Source: Siphonodentalium dalli
Lineage: Eukaryota > Mollusca > Scaphopoda > Gadilida > Siphonodentaliidae
Length of the DNA: 64,000 nt
Assembly (NCBI GenBank): GCA_032622095.1
Contig: CP136064.1
Span: 250,143,827 to 250,207,826, forward strand
Direction: 5' to 3'
The notes under the pieces are model-generated. The model did no database searches, had not been told where the DNA came from, and saw nothing but the letters and a program-made list of their open reading frames with translations. Positions 34,354 through 47,008 of the stretch are shown piece by piece (within the stretch, counting starts at the first letter, position 1; every line of letters starts with the position of its first letter). Position numbers and translations under genes: made by a program.

Positions 34354-35564
34354 TAAGGGCACCCTGTTATGTTGTACACCTGTTATGTTGGATTAATATC
34401 TAAAATCCTTGCTTGCAGCATTAAAGTTGTTTGCCGCCCAGATATGTTGTCTGTTTATTATACACAGGCCTTAAAATTCATACACATGTGTGAGAATCGA
34501 AATGTACTGGTAGCATTTCTACAGCGAATCAGTTGCTTTTACGAGAATAAAAATACGTAATAATCATGATTCTGATTCTCATCAGAATCTGATTCTAAGC
34601 CCAGATATCTACCCTTTGGATCACATTCAAAGGAGGGAGAGCAAATACTACTGTAACGCTGAGACGGGGAGAAGACTGATAGTAGGAAGTAAAATCTTTA
34701 ATATTCAATTGGGACTAATACCATCGAATATAGAGTATGTGTTACACGTACAAGTACCGCACATGTACCATATACTACCGTGGTAGTACTGGTATGATCA
34801 TTATTGGTGGTATGGTTACATTAGTGGATAGGTGGCAGTGAAAATGGGACCATATTGCTTAAATAATTCTGGACCGGTGCTAGAAATAATCTTGTGGTTA
34901 ATTGATATTCAATAATATAATTTTTTTACTACGTTACTTCTACTGTTCCCATGCCAGCCAAATTACAAATATCTGAGCAGCAGCTATCCCTTTGCATACC
35001 AGGTAATTTCTCTCACCCCACCTCAATCCTGATTGAGTATGATATTTAGAGCAGCAACTATTCGTTTGTTTGCCAGGTAATTTCTAATTTGCGTGATATT
35101 TAGATGCCAAGATGTATATTGACAATAATGATTAATTTGATAACCAAAATGTCTTGGGTGTTGTGTATGCAAAGTCAAGGAATTGTATAGCCAGGTGCTG
35201 GGCAAGGCTCATAATAGTGCTGAATTTATTAGACCAGAAGTACTAGTACATTTTACAACTGTTACTTAATAGTTTGGATTGAAATTGCTACATCAGACCC
35301 AATTTTATTTCTCTGAATTGTGGGGGTCTGGCTGGATCTACTATTGGGGGGGGGGGGTGCAATTTCTATGTTGGGTTCGTTCTTGTCCCTGAATTTAAAT
35401 TGAGAGTTTAACGTATTGTTATAGCTATTCGTAGTCGTAAGTCTATCCGTATGGCCAAAAAGTCCTTTCGCAAAACGACCACGCGTAAGAGTTTTGACGA
35501 ACACGTACCATCATTATTTCGTACCACTTTTATAACTCAAAGCGTGTGTTTGGTATACAGTCCC
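34354..35564. other. No gene; small duplications
   Basis: Two diverged copies of AGCAGC(A)ACTAT..TTTGC.(T)ACCAGGTAATTTCT lie at about 34977 and 35048. A G run occurs at about 35346-35357. No coding evidence. Confidence 0.5.
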
Positions 35565-36557
35565 TTAAGGGGGAGACGCACGTTTTGCATAAATCACAGT
35601 AAATCCAGCCAGAAATGGCAAGTGATTTTCAACAAAGAATTTCTCTGGATCTATCTGGTGAAAAATCTTGAATTTTACATATGATAATTTTCATTATATA
35701 TAGAATCAGAGCAATTATAAAGAGACAATAACAATAATGGATTTTAATACATTTGAGAGGTTGGAAATATTTGTTTCGTTTCTGTCCCTTTAGGTACCGA
35801 GAACTGCCAGAAAAATTTATAATTTCAAACAACATGTCAACCAATTTGATGGTTGACATGTTGTTTGAAATTATAAATTATAAATAGCTTATTGCCTTGA
35901 CTCCATGAGAGGAGGCTTCATTTGTATCATAATGTTGAGTTAGCTTTTTAATTGCATATTATAACATCATACCCCATGTATTATAATGAAGAATAGAGCA
36001 GTCACAAATATGCCAGCCCAATGAAAACAAATGTTCAAATGTGGTGCTGTCCACTCAAGCAGGGAGCAATCAACAGAAATTAGGCCACAGTGTTAAGAGA
36101 TATGGTGGTCAGATTTAAATTGGTTATGAACCCATGACCCAGAACTCAACTGAGCCCAATTTTTCATAGACCAACAAGCATGGCATGAAAATTCTCAATA
36201 ATAAAAAATTATTTATGGTAGTTGTCTTTCTGAATGAAAATAATCATTTAATTTCATGAATCAAGAAAAATTAAGTCTCCTCTCATGATCTTCAGATATG
36301 ATATCATGTATATATGAAATGCACTTTCGAAAAAAATCTGTAGTTCTCGGTACCTGAACACAGTGAAATTTAAAAGATTTTTCATGCCATAAAAGTAAAG
36401 TAAATGAGATTATAATAACCAAATGTCCAATGGTTCTTATGTATGGTACCACAATAATCTCTTGTACAAAATTTCACAAAGATATTCCTGATAGATTTAG
36501 AGAAAATACATTTTGAAATACCAGGAAATTTTGGCAAAACGTGCGTCTGACCCTTAA
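35565..36557. mobile_element. TTAA-flanked element with central palindrome
   Basis: TTAA at 35565-35568 is followed by GGGGGAGACGCACGTTTTGC. The right end is the inverse, GCAAAACGTGCGTCTGACCC, followed by TTAA at 36554-36557. In the middle, 35815-35880, a perfect hairpin of about 30 bp per arm surrounds CAATTTGATGG (stem ACAACATGTCAACC). No transposase. piggyBac-like by TTAA and terminal GGG; inference. Confidence 0.75.
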
Positions 36558-36944
36558 TACTTCACATATCGTCTCATTTGCAACAATGCGATAATCATGA
36601 CCTGTTTATATTGGCAATAATTCGACCAGTCACAACGTACGACCCTGGATTCTCGTAATATATTATGGCAATACAGGTATAAATGCCAGGTTATATGTGG
36701 TGTAAATTCAGTTCGTTGTTATCACGGATAACCTGATAGACATTATGCTGATGGGGGGAGAGGGGTTCCTACATTTGGACCTCACGTCAACCACGACGCC
36801 ACCACCACTTCAAAACCCTTCCAGTCCGCAATTTCATTTCAATGCGATTTCGGCAGGAAGACAGTCTTGCCAGATTATGCCATCCCCCACAATATACGAC
36901 AGAATTATCCATAATTGTCATCATTATTATGTAATATGTATGTG

Positions 36945-38109
36945 CAGGGACGTGGCTAGAGGGTCTCCGTTGGGGGTGTCTACCTTGATAATTCCAACTG
37001 CACCCCCCCCCCCCTTGAATCAAATCAAACCAGAGACAAGGTTGTGCATAATTCCATTTGCACCCCCTTGAATCAATCAAGGTTGAGCATAATTCCATTT
37101 GCACCCCCCTTGAATAAAACCAAAACACCATTTGAATCAGACCAAAGGTTTTTGCATAATTTCATTCCCTCATTGCACCTAAGTGTTCACAAGCCTAATA
37201 GCCTATTTATAAACCATGGTTCTATCTACCCGGTATGATAATATTCATATATTTTGAACCTGAAAATTGCACAAATCCTAACATCTAGTGGTCTAACTCC
37301 AGACAAATGCACACGACTACGGGCAATAGACCAGGACACACCGGGCCGACCATGGTTGTTCGGCCCGGTGTGAGAAAATTTTGAAAACTAAACGAGAAAT
37401 CGCAAAATCCTAGCATGTAGACTGACCTCAAGCTTTCCTAGTGTTGAAAATTTCAAACCTCATACTCTCCCTTAGTTTGGAAATGTTCAGTCAACAATTT
37501 TAACCAAATGTAGTAAAATATTGTTTTCTTAAACTCATTAACAGTTTTTTATTGGCCACGGGAGGGATCAGGACACACCGGGCGGACCATGGTTCGGCCG
37601 GGTGTGCGAAAATTTGAAACCTGAACAAGAAAATCGCAAAATCCTGGCATCTAGACTAGCCTCAAGCATTCATAGAGTTGGAAATTTCCAACTGATGACA
37701 ATTCCAGTGACAATTTTGACCAAATGTAGGACAATATTATTTTCTTAAATTAACTAGAAGTTTTTGACTGGCCACGGGGAGGGACCAGGACACAAGCTTT
37801 CCCAAGTGTTGGAAATTTCCAACCTGACACCCCTAAGGTTGGAAAGTTTCTAACTGATGGCCGTTTCAGTCCAAAAAATTTACCAAAAGAAGGAAAATAT
37901 GCAAATATTGGTCCAAATAAATTGTTTGAAATCATACTACAAGAACATTTTTGTTTGAAATCAAACTACAAGAACATTTTCAACCTTGGTGTGAAATTTC
38001 CAACTAATGTTGTGTCAGGTATGAAATTTCCAACTGTTGAAAATTTTGACCAAAGTTGGGGTGAGACACCCCAACCCCCCCCCCCCCCCCCCCTGTCGCC
38101 ACGTCTCTG
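36945..38109. mobile_element. Complete hAT-type MITE with 8-bp target duplication
   Basis: It starts CAGGGACGTGGC and ends GCCACGTCTCTG (one mismatch). It is flanked by a perfect 8-bp direct repeat, TGTATGTG, at 36937-36944 and 38110-38117. The CAGGG terminus with an 8-bp duplication is the hAT signature. Inside are C runs, a hairpin pairing CACACCGGGCCGACCATGG with CGGCCCGGTGTG at about 37335-37370, and internally duplicated text. It has no transposase. Confidence 0.85.
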
Positions 38110-38117
38110 TGTATGTG

Positions 38118-38596
38118 TATTGGAAATAAAATATCCTATCCTATCCTATCCAGGCCTATCACCTCTTTGGGTTTAGGAAATCCGACATAAGGTTGATGTG
38201 CTCGCTGATGTGCATCACTTCTGATTTGTCATATATATCAAATCGAAACAAAGTCGACACGGTGATGTCGGTGGGTGTGCCAAATATTCTTTTAGTATCA
38301 CCAAATCCATGTCAGTCGTGTATTTTTGGCGACTGGTTTCATAGCGCACTTCTTTATATTACTGCAAAGTTTTGTGTCGCAACCAGCGATGACTATCCGT
38401 TGTGAATAGCGATCTTATTTCGCGGGAAGCTCGAGATTCACGACGACGAGTAGAGTGATTGCCAATCTAAACAGCACACCGAGGTCGTAGCTCAATATAT
38501 AACTGGATGGTTTGCATGATATACATATACAGTCTCGAACGGAGTAAAGTGATATTGGGGGATATTAAGTCATATTAAAGATGCATAGAGTGATCA
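38118..38596. other. No gene; short pentamer run
   Basis: The (TATCC)n run TATCCTATCCTATCCTATCC lies at about 38131-38151. Nothing else is recognised. Confidence 0.55.
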
Positions 38597-38935
38597 GATA
38601 TCGATTTTTGAAGTTTGTTATTTCTTGAAATGTGTAATTATTTGTGGCCAAGAAAAGAGTCATCAAACCGACGGTCTCGGACAAATTGGCGAAGATGGAT
38701 AACACTAAAATCAAGTGGTAATACGGCCAAATTTCGTGATAATACGGCCATATTTCGTTGAACAACATGTTGACAAATAACACGTTTTGGGAAATTTTAT
38801 ACCATTGTTGAAGCGGTTAGCATTATTTTTTTTTGTAATTAATGGATTCTGATAACAAAAGCGTATTTTGAAGAAATGTTGTTGTTGTAACTTGATGATA
38901 TGGGGCCGTCTTGTCGGATTGAGTACCTTTAAGAA
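38597..38935 (+). repeat. Dispersed repeat shared with 19.1-19.3 kb
   Basis: Same ordered landmarks as 19120-19335, including GACGGTCTCGGACAAA and CGGATTGAGTACCTTTAAG. Here there is an additional insertion after GTGGTAATACGGCC, which is duplicated. Confidence 0.7.
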
Positions 38936-39053
38936 ACATTGGTTTGGAATCTTTAAACAGATCGAAGGATCGGCCCGTCGATGAAAGGGAATATTTATCC
39001 CAAGAATTGGGATTTTTGTCGGGATCTAAACCCGGAGGTATATAGGTTGATAA

Positions 39054-39695
39054 TTAAAGGGGTACTGTACCCCAATTTCAATAAATTCCCGGTGACAATA
39101 GCGATCTAATATGAATATTATATTATAAAATAACTAATTTGAGTCGACGATGTCTACTGAAAACGTTCCGGTTAACAGGCTATCGTAAAAGTTAAATTGA
39201 ATTATTTAATATAAATTCATTTATGGCTGGAGTCATAAAATGGAGAATTATGCCATTACGAGTTACCGTTCTTGAAATCGCATATGTTGCGTGTCTTTTA
39301 TCGACGGCCGTTCGCGAACATTATTGAGTTGCAAACAAAACATGTTACCTGCAAAAGAAGGCCCGTTATAACCGATTCGGCAAAAAGGAGAAAGAAACAA
39401 AGAGTCATAAAGCGTTAAGTATTTTATAGGGAGTGAGATTGTTCGATGGAAGAGATTGAATGCATCAATCGAAGCTGTGAGCAATGAACTTCCGGTTCTT
39501 CCTGCGACCGCGTCTTCTCCGGTGAAGGTCAAAAACATGGCGCGTAGTTTGAAATCGTAATATTTTTGTTTCCAAGATCAATATTTTCTTCGCTAAATTA
39601 GATTTATACGAAACTCATATAACACGAACACAATCTAACTTGAAAGTTATTTCAATGGGAGTAAATAAAAATCTTTGTGTACAGTACCCCTTTAA
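39054..39695. mobile_element. TTAA-flanked MITE, AGGGGTACTGTAC family
   Basis: TTAA at 39054-39057, then AGGGGTACTGTACCCC. The right end is GTACAGTACCCCT followed by TTAA at 39692-39695. A partial relative (CAATTTCAATAAATTCCCGG) occurs at about 49797. No protein. Confidence 0.75.
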
Positions 39696-40065
39696 ACTTA
39701 ATTTGTAACAACAAAATGTGTTAAAATGTAGTCTGTTTATTATATGGATTGAATAAAGAGCGTTTGCTTCACTTCTGTGCGAAACACAGAAAACAAGCTG
39801 AAACTCGCTCTGATTATGCTCAGATTTGTAGAGTATTAATAGGTATTTCGTGTCTTTAGCGACCTGTATTATCCCCACTACAATATACACCAGTATTGTG
39901 GTTCAAATGCGCCATGTCCGTTCAGATGGTAAACATATATTAAAATGAGAAATCAGTCCCCAACTATATATACATATACGATAAAGTAACTAAACGGTTG
40001 TATTCAAATTTGCAATACATGGATAAATCCACGATATATTGATGCTCTTGTAAAATGGGTTGAGA

Positions 40066-40566
40066 CATGGACGCGGCGACAGGGGTGTCTCACCTCCCAA
40101 CTTTGGTCAAATGTTCAACATTGGAAATTTGACACAACATTTGTTGAAATTGTTCTCGTAGTTTAATTTTTCAACAATTTATTAATTGAGTTTGTAGTTT
40201 TTAGACCAACATTTTCATATTTTCCTTTTTTTTATAAACAATTTGGACTGAAATGGCTATCAGAATCTTTTGGAAATTTTCCAACCTTTGGGGGGGGGGG
40301 GGGTGTTGGACACCTTGGTGCCAGTCTGGATGCTAGGATTTGGCAAAGTCCATGATCAAATTTCTAAAATTTCTCACACCGTGCCGAACCATGGTCGATC
40401 GGGTGTGTCCTGGTCCCTCCCCAGTGGTCAGTCAGAAACTGATAATTAATTTAAGAAACAAAAATCAGGGTGAATTTTCATGGCGTTAGACCACTAGATA
40501 TTAAGATATTAGGATTTTTCAGGCTAGGCTACACATTGTTTGGTACCATTTATAGCCACGTCCCTG
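40066..40566 (-). mobile_element. Shorter inverted relative of the hAT-type MITE
   Basis: The left end (CATGGACGCGGCGACAGG, with GGTGTCTCACC following) is the inverse of the right end of 36945-38109. The right end GCCACGTCCCTG is the inverse of its left end. The flanks share AATGGGT(T/C)GAGA on both sides, which is longer than and offset from an 8-bp duplication, so the insertion edge is uncertain. Confidence 0.6.
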
Positions 40567-41329
40567 CAATGGGTCGAGACTGCGTCTATAGCACCATATA
40601 CTTACTCTATTAACACAACATGTCATTAATACAGTGAACAAAGTTGTTAGTGAAAAGATCGGCATTCCGTATTCATCTAAGTGCGAGAAGCCGCCTCGAG
40701 AATTTGAACATAAAACCTGGGTTTAAATGACAACTTTATCCATGATATTTGCCCATGAAATAAATAGGTTAACGCATAGCTGACTGGAATTTCATTGAAT
40801 TCATGAACCTTTGAGTGAGAAAATCGTAGTGAAATGTTACCGGTCAATGTGACACATCTACCCGTTCCAAATCGCTATCGCTTTATGTGCTGCATTGAAA
40901 GTACCCAAGTTACCGTGACGATATTCACCGATTTAACCGTACCCGTTCCCGTCGGACGGGTATCGCAAACAACTCGCAATCTGGGACAATATTAGATTAT
41001 TAGTACCCCTGGTCGTGAAATTTAAATTAAGAAGGCATTAGTTTCCGTTGTAAACGTACATACCATACCCGTTCTTGATATATTTAGCGTTATATTATGA
41101 ATTTCGAGTGGTGATTGTGTCCACGAAACAATTCCAGCAACAAACCGTCGATTTGATGTCTGGTGACGCTACCAAATTTGTCACCCGAAACTGAATCAGA
41201 TGTGAATTTTCTTTGTTTCGTTATCCAGCTGCGTTATCCGGAACTGGGAAATTGACTGTATTCGCTTTTGAATTTTTCTCAGTATCGAAATAGGTCGATA
41301 CATATCTAAACTACCTTTCTACGAGCATT
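40567..41329. other. No gene seen
   Basis: Nothing recognised on either strand. Confidence 0.5.
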
Positions 41330-41560
41330 ATGTAACCCAAAAAGACGAATTGAAGTAATGAAAAATACATGAAAAATACAACTGTGAATACGGTGTGTGA
41401 GTCCCAAACACAAACCAGCCATTTGCACGACACAGAACAAAAAAGAGCGTTCCGTTGTAGTTTATTCCTGATATGGTAGCAACAAAGAGCGTTTGTCTGA
41501 CTTCTGGCGAAAAGTTGAAAACGGATGAGAAATGGCTGTGACTTTGGCAAGTATGAAGCT
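41330..41560 (+). repeat. Dispersed AAAGAGCG repeat, copy at 41.4 kb
   Basis: AAAAAAGAGCGTTCCGTTG, CCTGATATGGTAGCAAC, AAAGAGCGTTTGTCTGACTT and ATGGCTGTGACTTTGGC, in the same order as the copies at 2.6 and 44.3 kb. Confidence 0.7.
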
Positions 41561-41774
41561 GTATATCAAAGTTCGTTTATTTATCGACCTATCGTATCAG
41601 TCGCTCCAAATTACGTGGCAAAAAAATTGGGAGGTTCGAATGAGCCATGTACGTGCGCTTAAATTCACACTATGGGGACCTCATTCTCAAATGACAGATA
41701 CACTAGTTCAAGGCTTGACTATACGGATACGGCACTGGTTCGGTGCTTTACCTCGAAAGTCGAATAACAAGGTT

Positions 41775-41970
41775 ATCAATATACTTACAAGTACAGGTGG
41801 ACATATATATACACGAAGAGCAGACGACATGCAGTACCATGGATATAAATATACTTACAAGTACAGATGGACATATGCACGAAGAGCAGACGACATGCAT
41901 GCAGTGCAGTGGATATCAATATACTTACAAGTACAGATGGACATAATTATTATATGCACGAACAGACGAC
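41775..41970. repeat. Tandem repeat, period about 70 bp, 2.8 copies
   Basis: ATATACTTACAAGTACAGAT, then GGACATAT, then CACGAAGAGCAGACGACATG, repeats at about 41778, 41847 and 41917. ACTTACAAGT is itself nearly palindromic. Confidence 0.85.
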
Positions 41971-42347
41971 AGTAATATGATTCATGGAGTTTAGAAAACA
42001 CCCACCTGGCATGTATTGCAATAGAAACCAAGACTCTTTTTTTACACTTTCTAATTAGTTCTTGTGCATTGAGAATTACAGCAGAGTGACTCAGGTGTGT
42101 TGGAGTGAGCTCGGTGCTGATTAGTTTACCATTGATACCGGTGCAAAACCTACTTCTTTGACATCGCCGCGGGCACTTTTACTGCCGTCAAAGATAGTAT
42201 CCACATGTCTGGACAAATTGCCTTTGACTCCCCGTATACTTGCGCACACTTGGAACATTAATTGTGACATGGCTCATTTGACCTCCAAATTAATTTCAAT
42301 ATATTACTATTGCAATACATGCCAGATGGGTGTTTTCTAAACTCCGT
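41971..42347. other. No confident gene; inverted pair
   Basis: GTTTAGAAAACACCCACCTG with GGCATGTATTGCAATAG (41990-42027) is the inverse of CTATTGCAATACATGCC, then AGATGGGTGTTTTCTAAAC (42307-42343). This is an inverted repeat with a 0.28-kb spacer, likely a foldback MITE. Confidence 0.6.
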
Positions 42348-44231
42348 GGCCGGATTCGTCATCTCTGGTTTAAACCTCAGAGTTTAAACCTGGTTTAACC
42401 CTATATTGGCGGTCCAGCCAAACCGGTCTAAGTGGGCGTTTTTGTCGTTCAGTTGTCAGCTAATTGACAACTCGATTCGGTGATATGATTATGCAATCAA
42501 ACTACTCTCGCATCAATCGGACCAAAAGATAGGCCGATATAATGGTTATTGACAAGTCATAAATTATCGTGACCGCGTGCACGCTCAATGGATGTATTCA
42601 TTGCGAAACAATCATCGCTCATTGACTATTAATCCGATCTCATTCTGTGTTTAAATCAATTTAACAAATGGCATGTTTCTCAACACGAGTTTCACGCTCT
42701 GTTCATCACTTTGTTTATGATAGATTTATGCAAGATGCTTCACACGCAAAGACAAAATTTTGTGTATTTAGATGTATATCTGTATATATTAAAGGGTATA
42801 TGAACTGTCTATCTGTATGTCCGTTTGTCTGTTCGCAACTCCAATAGCCCTGGACCGATATCAATTAAATTAGGTGTGGTGATTCGTGTGGTATAACGGC
42901 GTTAGGTTTAAAAAAAAATTGATTTAAAAATAAGTAAAATATAATTTTTTTTAAATTAAAATATTGTGTTAAATTGAGTAAGGAGTTGAATCTAAAAGGA
43001 AACAAAATTTAAAATTTAGATTGATATTTATTTTTAATTTAATTAAGTTTTTTAAAATTAAAATGTTCAAATGATCAAAATGTGCGCAAATCCCCTCTGG
43101 CGTTGAATAAAGTCTCCATAATCGAGTCAATCCTGGATCAAGAGGCCAGTCAAGTAAAGGCAATTTGCTTATGAGTGCACGCCATATATAGGCGGCATCT
43201 GAACTGTTGGAAGTGGGCAACCATGCAGAGGGACAGCTTTTAATAAAGAAATATATTACATGCCGCATGCGTTGATTTTTTTTCAATGTCATAAATGTCC
43301 CGACATGCAGAAAATCAAAAAGGTTCCCAGGTTTTGAACTGGTAGAATATTATGGGAATTTATGGGCGTAGCCAGAGTAGAGTTTTGTGCCATGATCTAC
43401 ATCAAAATAAGTTATAAAATTTTACTCATATAGCAATATAAGTTCAGGATTGCAAACTATGTGTATAGCATATCTGGTCATGCAGTAGCATCGTTTTTGG
43501 TGTCAAAATTAAACGTTGAACCCTTCAAATGTATTCGTAGAAAACACCAGTAATTGTGATTGCCACAAGCCAAAAAAAAAACAACAACAACAAGATAGTT
43601 GTAAAATTCATATATTTGGGAACATCATGATGTCCATATCTGAGCAAAGCTCGCGTGCGAATGAATCAACTGTTACACGATAACACCAGTCGGCAGTCGC
43701 CACTTAGACACGCCCTCACTAGAGATTATTTACAGCTCCACCCTTTGACTGATTGTTTGACAATTCTAAACCGCGATGAAGAAAAGACGGATTCGTCATC
43801 TCAAGTTTAGCCTCGATAAAGCTGGTTTAGCTGGACCGCCGAAATAGATGGTTTAGTTGCCGGTTTAAGCTTATAAAACGCAAACACAATATTGAAATTG
43901 ACAAAAACTTATCCCTATACGCTTTATATGTGTGACTGCTTCTCGCTTATAAATTTCCAATCAAAATATGACCGATGTCGTAATTATTGATTTTCGCAAT
44001 CAATAAAATGAGGCGGTCCGCATTAGGAAAGTACGTTTAATTATCTCGACGATACAGAGACACTACTGCTAAACCACTGGTCTGGCTGGACCAGGTTTAA
44101 ACCAGAGATGACGAATGCGTCACTTAGACCTGCGGTCTCGGGTTTAAACCACGGATTTTTGCTGTCTAACGGCGGTTTAAACCTAGAGGTTTACGTAGAC
44201 CAGGTTTAAACCTAAGATGACGAATCGGGCC
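42348..44231. mobile_element. Inverted-repeat DNA transposon with a nested relative
   Basis: The left end is GGCCGGATTCGTCATCTC, then GGTTTAAACC. The right end inverse is GGCCCGATTCGTCATCTTAG, then GTTTAAACC. A second pair of the same ends lies inside at about 43789 (GGATTCGTCATCTC) and 44120 (GAGATGACGAATGCG), so one element sits within another or the element is composite. The middle holds an unrelated AT-rich repeat with AAATTGAGTAAGGAGTTGAA (about 42972). PIF/Harbinger is possible but the target duplication is not clear. Confidence 0.6.
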
Positions 44232-44233
44232 GG

Positions 44234-44440
44234 TATGTCCCAGAAAGACGAACTGAAGTTACACACTTTGAACACGGTGTTTGTGTCCCAAAGAAACAAC
44301 AGCCATGTGCACGGGATGGTTCAGAAAAGAGCGTTCCGTGTTACTATATTCCCAATATAGTAGAAATAAAGAGCGTTTGTTTCACTTAGAACTTCGTGAA
44401 AATTTAAATAGCTGGAAAATGGCTGTGGCTGTGGAAGTCG
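44234..44440 (+). repeat. Dispersed AAAGAGCG repeat, copy at 44.3 kb
   Basis: Homologous to 41330-41560 from GACGAACTGAAGT through AAAAGAGCGTTCCGTG and AAATAAAGAGCGTTTGTT to AAATGGCTGTGGCTGTGG. Confidence 0.7.
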
Positions 44441-44744
44441 TTATAACAATATTTCGTGTATGTTTCAACTTGTCTTCTACCTTCTTCAAAATGTAGAAGC
44501 TCGACTGAGCCATGTCCATTTCACGTTTGATAATGAAATGTCTATGAGTCCATGTACATGTACACTATATATAGTAGCCACAAACAAACAAGCAAACAAA
44601 CAGAGCAAAATAGCTTAGGATAAACACGCAGAAGGGAAATCTATTCGGACTTTTGAATACTTCTTTAAAGGATAAACTACAGCCTTTTCACCTGAAAATA
44701 AGCTCATATTGAATTTTTTTTTTAAACACACAAATAAGGCCTCT

Positions 44745-44890
44745 ATCGGCATTTTTTGTTTACGCTCAATTTGAACCTAAATCGACTTACAGATGTTCGC
44801 TCCTTATAATGTGTTTTCTCTGTAGCCCGCGCCATAAAACGGAATAATCGATATAAGTCCGCTGTGGGCTTATTTCAGAATCAAATAATC
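44745..44890 (+). repeat. Dispersed repeat shared with 1.6-1.76 kb
   Basis: CCCGCGCCATAAAACGGAAT and GGGCTTATTTCAGAATCAAA match the first copy. Confidence 0.6.
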
Positions 44891-45045
44891 CAATATAAAC
44901 CTATATGAATATTTAGGTTCAATATGAACCTATATGAATATTTAGGTCCAATATGAATATTTTAGGTCTAATATGTACCTATATCAATATTTAGGTCCAA
45001 TGTGAACCTATATGAATATTTAGGTCCAATATGAACCTATTTACA
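44890..45045. repeat. Tandem repeat, period about 30 bp, five copies
   Basis: Units built on AATATGAACCTATATGAATA plus TTTAGGTCC. Confidence 0.85.
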
Positions 45046-45556
45046 CGATGTTGTAAGTTGTTACCCCGTTTGCTGGCCCGCAAGGGTGTCTTCCGTAAGG
45101 TTGTTGTCGCTCTTGTGATCCATAAACCAGGCCATAAACAGACACGTCAGTCCAAGTGGCTGCATGTATAATACTTGTGCACGTTTATATACCACCACTG
45201 AGTTCACCCACCGGGGGTCGTATTGTGATTATTATACATAACCAATTACATTAGTTTTGTATTAAATCATGGTCTGGTAAACATCTAATTTGATTTGTGT
45301 ATACAATTTAACAGGTCTATTTGTAAAATAGGGTAGCGACTTCGATTATTGGGTTGAACTACTTTTGTCAGTCTATATGTGTATTTCGGTTATATAGTAT
45401 AACATAATTATACGGCCCGTTCACAAACTGATTCCATGCTGAAATACCGGAAATTAGCTACAGTAAAAGGCAATGTCGTAAAAACTCCACAGAAGCCTCT
45501 CCAGAAATGCAATTCTTCACAAATACCGTAAAAAATATGTCAATTCAAATAGCTGC
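45046..45556. other. No gene seen
   Basis: Nothing recognised. Confidence 0.5.
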
Positions 45557-46487
45557 TTAAAGGGACACAAGGCACTTGCAGTGAGTAAATTTGCAAAAGA
45601 TATGTCTGTAAAACATGTAGATATAGATAAACTTGATAGTTCTCAAATACATTTCGCTTGTTGAAACCATGTAAACACAATTGTTATAGTAGTTTGTCAA
45701 CAAACATCGTTAATCGATGGTTTAGTAAGTTCAAATATTTGGTATCTTATATTGCACTAATGGGACTTTTATTGACAATTCCACTGTAACAGTAATGTTT
45801 ACATGCCATTGAATTTGACATGCGGTATATATATCTTGATTGCAGAATTATCAGTAATGGAAATAAGTCTATTTTTCCATGTTGTTGTTTATGATAGTTG
45901 CTTCACTATATCATGCCATGAATCTCTACTCTGGCTAACGCCCGTAGAGATCATATTCCACCAGTACAAAACTTTGGAACTTTTTGAAGTTTTGACAGGG
46001 AACCTTATAAAGTCGAAATAATAACGCTGGGAATATATCTGTTACTTATTATCTGTTCCTGAATAATGTACATCACTAAAGGCGAATGTTCCAACTCCAA
46101 ATTGCATGTTTTTCTTTGACTTTTGTGAGCCGATATAGCAAAAAACGCTGAATTAATTACCCATGAAAACTTATATAATTGTTAGCGACGCAAAGCAAAA
46201 TCGCTCACAAATTCACTTAAATCGTGTAATTTGGAGTTGGGACATTCACCTACAGTGAATTACATTATTAAGGAACAGATAATAAGTAATAAATATAATC
46301 CCCGCGTTACTTTTTTGACTTTATAAGGTTCCCTGTCAAAACTTCAAAAAGTTCCCAGGTTTTGTACTGGTGGAATATGATTTCTATGGGCGTTAGCCAG
46401 AGTAGAGATTCATGGCATGATATATTGCTTCACATGCTTGTATGTTATTCCACATGAACCTACTTCGAATGTATTAAGTCCCTTTAA
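45557..46487. mobile_element. TTAA-flanked foldback element
   Basis: TTAA then AGGGAC at 45557, and GTCCCT then TTAA at 46484-46487. The inner arms 45890-46110 and 46205-46440 are long inverse copies (AAAACTTTGGAACTTTTTGA on one side; TCAAAACTTCAAAAAGTTCC on the other). A half copy is at about 43318-43410. No protein. Confidence 0.75.
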
Positions 46488-46874
46488 CGAATTACGACGC
46501 TACAGTTAATTGTGCATACATATAACATATTGTTTACCTCATTCCGATGTAAACGATTATGCAAAAACAAAATGCCCAATATATGCGCATGCCTTTAAAA
46601 CGACTCGCAATCTTTAGTTCATGCCAAGTAATTTATCGCTTCCGTCTCATTCCGGTGTCCAAAAATAGTTTGATAAATACATTAAATACCTATATACTCA
46701 GTCTATGTATATCTGAACAACTCATTGAAATCATAGAATATATCGCCTCGGAAGAAAACAAAGGCTTGGTAAATCAAAGGAGTTTTGTGTTCTTCCTTTG
46801 GTAAATTAATGGGCGTTAGTTTCACTTCGACGTGTGCGAATGTTGAAAGCATTGACAACTTTAAATGACTTTAG

Positions 46875-47008
46875 TAAGGCTGAAGGGGTCACTCTCACCA
46901 AAACAATTATTTAGAACGACATTTCAAACCCTGTGTACCCTCAGCACATTTTCAAATCCTGTGTACCCTTCAGCACTTTTTTTGATGAGAGTGCCCCTTC
47001 AACATTAG
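46875..47008. mobile_element. Small foldback MITE
   Basis: GCTGAAGGGGTCACTCTCA at the left is paired with GATGAGAGTGCCCCTTCAAC at the right. Internal text CCCTGTGTACCCT.CAGCAC repeats twice. A half copy is at 20250-20335. Confidence 0.65.
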
